From contig CANLGD010000005.1 of the NCBI GenBank assembly GCA_947490145.1, positions 1 to 64,000 on the forward strand: a stretch of DNA of 64,000 nucleotides. The letters are read 5' to 3'. This stretch comes from Flavobacteriia bacterium (GTDB lineage Bacteria; Bacteroidota; Bacteroidia; Flavobacteriales_D; Crocinitomicaceae). The notes under the pieces are model-generated. The model had not been told where the DNA came from. It ran no database searches and saw nothing but the letters and a program-made list of their open reading frames with translations. Of this stretch, positions 63,901 through 64,000 are shown in pieces. Numbering within the stretch: the stretch's first letter is position 1; each line of letters opens with the position of its first letter. The translations under genes were made by a program, and so were the position numbers.

Positions 63901-64000
63901 ACGATATTGTCTCCAGTTGCATCTTTTACTGATTCTCAATTTTCAACATCTGGAAACTTAAATGGTATTTACAATTGTCCACCTGTTGTAGTTGATTTTG
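60970..64000 (+). CDS. Large secreted PKD-repeat surface protein (3' end outside the window)
   Basis: The reading frame is open from an ATG at 60970 to the last base, 1010 codons without a stop. It begins with a signal peptide (MKHLLSAILVLSSFFSYS). The mature part is a series of immunoglobulin-like PKD domains of about 80-100 residues, recognisable by YVWSFNGGSP, FVWTYDDGTPSF, WEMIYGDGTT, TYKWDDGTPN and AWTFSNGSP. Each repeat has a conserved N-terminal cysteine (for example GCAPLGVTFTNTS, GCVGITLSADF). Composition is rich in T, S, N and G and poor in K, unlike its neighbours. Such proteins are usually T9SS adhesins or gliding-associated proteins. The expected C-terminal sorting domain would lie beyond the window. 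Confidence 0.9.
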   Translation, partial: MKHLLSAILVLSSFFSYSQSPGSTARISVLDSVVCSGECITLSSSTSAAGSSSIINTIWSINGPCNYNKAAQTTVGTNLVLCDITCTGDYQVSIINQHQNAQTSVAFRTVKITISANPIADLQAVVNSCNLPFAVSYNIGGSTQGLPNSAYVWSFNGGSPNAFTGTVPPTVNYNTAGTFDSRLIVSDPTSGCKDTVVRSMTINQFDAGISNQATACVGETVQFTDASTIGANSWAWSTATGGTFSNSGDQDPTATFSTPGVYVITLNSQNSAVGCAGSATSSITILALPTPSFTTTPTIGCAPLGVTFTNTSVGTGAFVWTYDDGTPSFTGQNSPIHNYSANGNFTPSVFMTGSNGCTASFTGQTITLNSPVAIFSQVEVGLCEPKTVNFTSTSTAPGGPGAIVSWEMIYGDGTTSGIQGNGNIPSHNYLCGKYTPSLVIAMANGCRDTTAGAEIKVGTTLNVGFEGDTLLRCIKKPILLHSTTLIACPHDDTDMIYTWSYNNVPIVSDSVETKVFQDTMQNVDYATDVALEIDFRGCKSSDTIQDYLYVLAPVSKFVLDNYLFCDQGQTFGNLGKVVNVGDMASIYGHVGPSTLTHNLTPTGPLTSILPQTLDDVQVTYKWDDGTPNTQLSFGADDSAVEDLLTANDKGATTHIFNQYGTYEVWQIIDNLTTGCSDSTSTIVNVSWIETSYVFDIVGPDSVCIGNPFTMTSTSGTHGIPTAQPEPHSPLSYSFDMISGETVTGSGSTASQQFTHTYNTPGDYNVVLTTTNAVGCAATHTDHITAFALPQAVLTTADPLTGCVGITLSADFNNQSIHPAGSFGFGNNNTGWASTNPFAWTFSNGSPAASTFTQNRSDQLTSVMNSANTITLQVTDGFGCVSSIVNLQTAFQQPTAAIGIPTSICKSDVVNGVINSVSANASYIWILDNVQTPASGFQSIPMPINWGSFNGTSATHTIGLIVFDALGCSDTLDPQQTITILSPVASFTDSQFSTSGNLNGIYNCPPVVVDF

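Overview
The window is AT-rich (roughly 30% GC by eye) and comes from a member of the Bacteroidota, most likely the Flavobacteriales. The evidence is: promoters of the TTG-N19/20-TAnnTTTG type used by the Bacteroidetes primary sigma factor; almost no Shine-Dalgarno sequences; two secreted enzymes ending in type IX secretion (T9SS) sorting domains; a large PKD-repeat surface protein; LytTR/LytS-type signalling; DUF983, TerB/LETM1-like and PaaZ proteins; and a SufAB-CD cluster. A genus cannot be named from the sequence alone. No tRNA, rRNA or CRISPR array was seen.

Layout. 1-1152: pfkA and an outward promoter. 1387-1466: a structured element also found at 46426-46500. 1574-5707: an ECF sigma factor cassette with a membrane TPR protein, a coiled-coil lipoprotein and a TPR protein. 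5912-9823: murI, acs, a DUF983 protein and thioredoxin, with palindromes in the spacers. 10477-13507: a three-gene MacAB/Lol-like ABC exporter. 13629-14545: an SRPBCC protein followed by a decayed DUF1801 gene. 14560-17261: gpsA, rplY, prs. 17525-30632: secreted T9SS cargo (a serine peptidase and an M43 metalloprotease) around a redoxin, uridine kinase, a 1212-residue NtrY-like kinase, a TerB/LETM1-like protein, a lipoprotein and the remnant of another secreted protein.

31051-35697 is the suf Fe-S assembly operon (sufA, sufB, sufC, sufD) with a strong consensus promoter. Between sufB and sufC lies a 567-bp insertion: a frameshifted four-helix-bundle (23S rRNA intervening-sequence type) gene flanked on both sides by related palindromes. 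A third copy of the palindrome, without the gene, lies between obg and queG. This is the most unusual structure in the window. 35902-38846 is the tetrapyrrole operon hemA-hemC-hemD, with a PadR-like regulator upstream. 39498-42497: Ppx/GppA phosphatase with two unrecognised proteins. 42663-46366: hpt, adk, obg, queG, gatC. 46514-48562: paaZ. 48768-51544: a pterin dehydratase, a sensor kinase and gpmI. 51640-54657: a LytTR regulator with its TPR sensor kinase. 54741-60709: leuS, uvrC and a TlyA-like protein with an eroded SAM motif. 60970-64000: the first 1010 codons of a PKD-repeat secreted protein that runs off the window.

Most genes are core metabolism, nucleotide salvage and translation in short operons. 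The accessory character lies in the spacers (several hairpin families and gene remnants) and in the T9SS/PKD surface proteins. Start codons were moved inward where a promoter, lipobox, signal peptide or family alignment showed that the longest open frame was too long.
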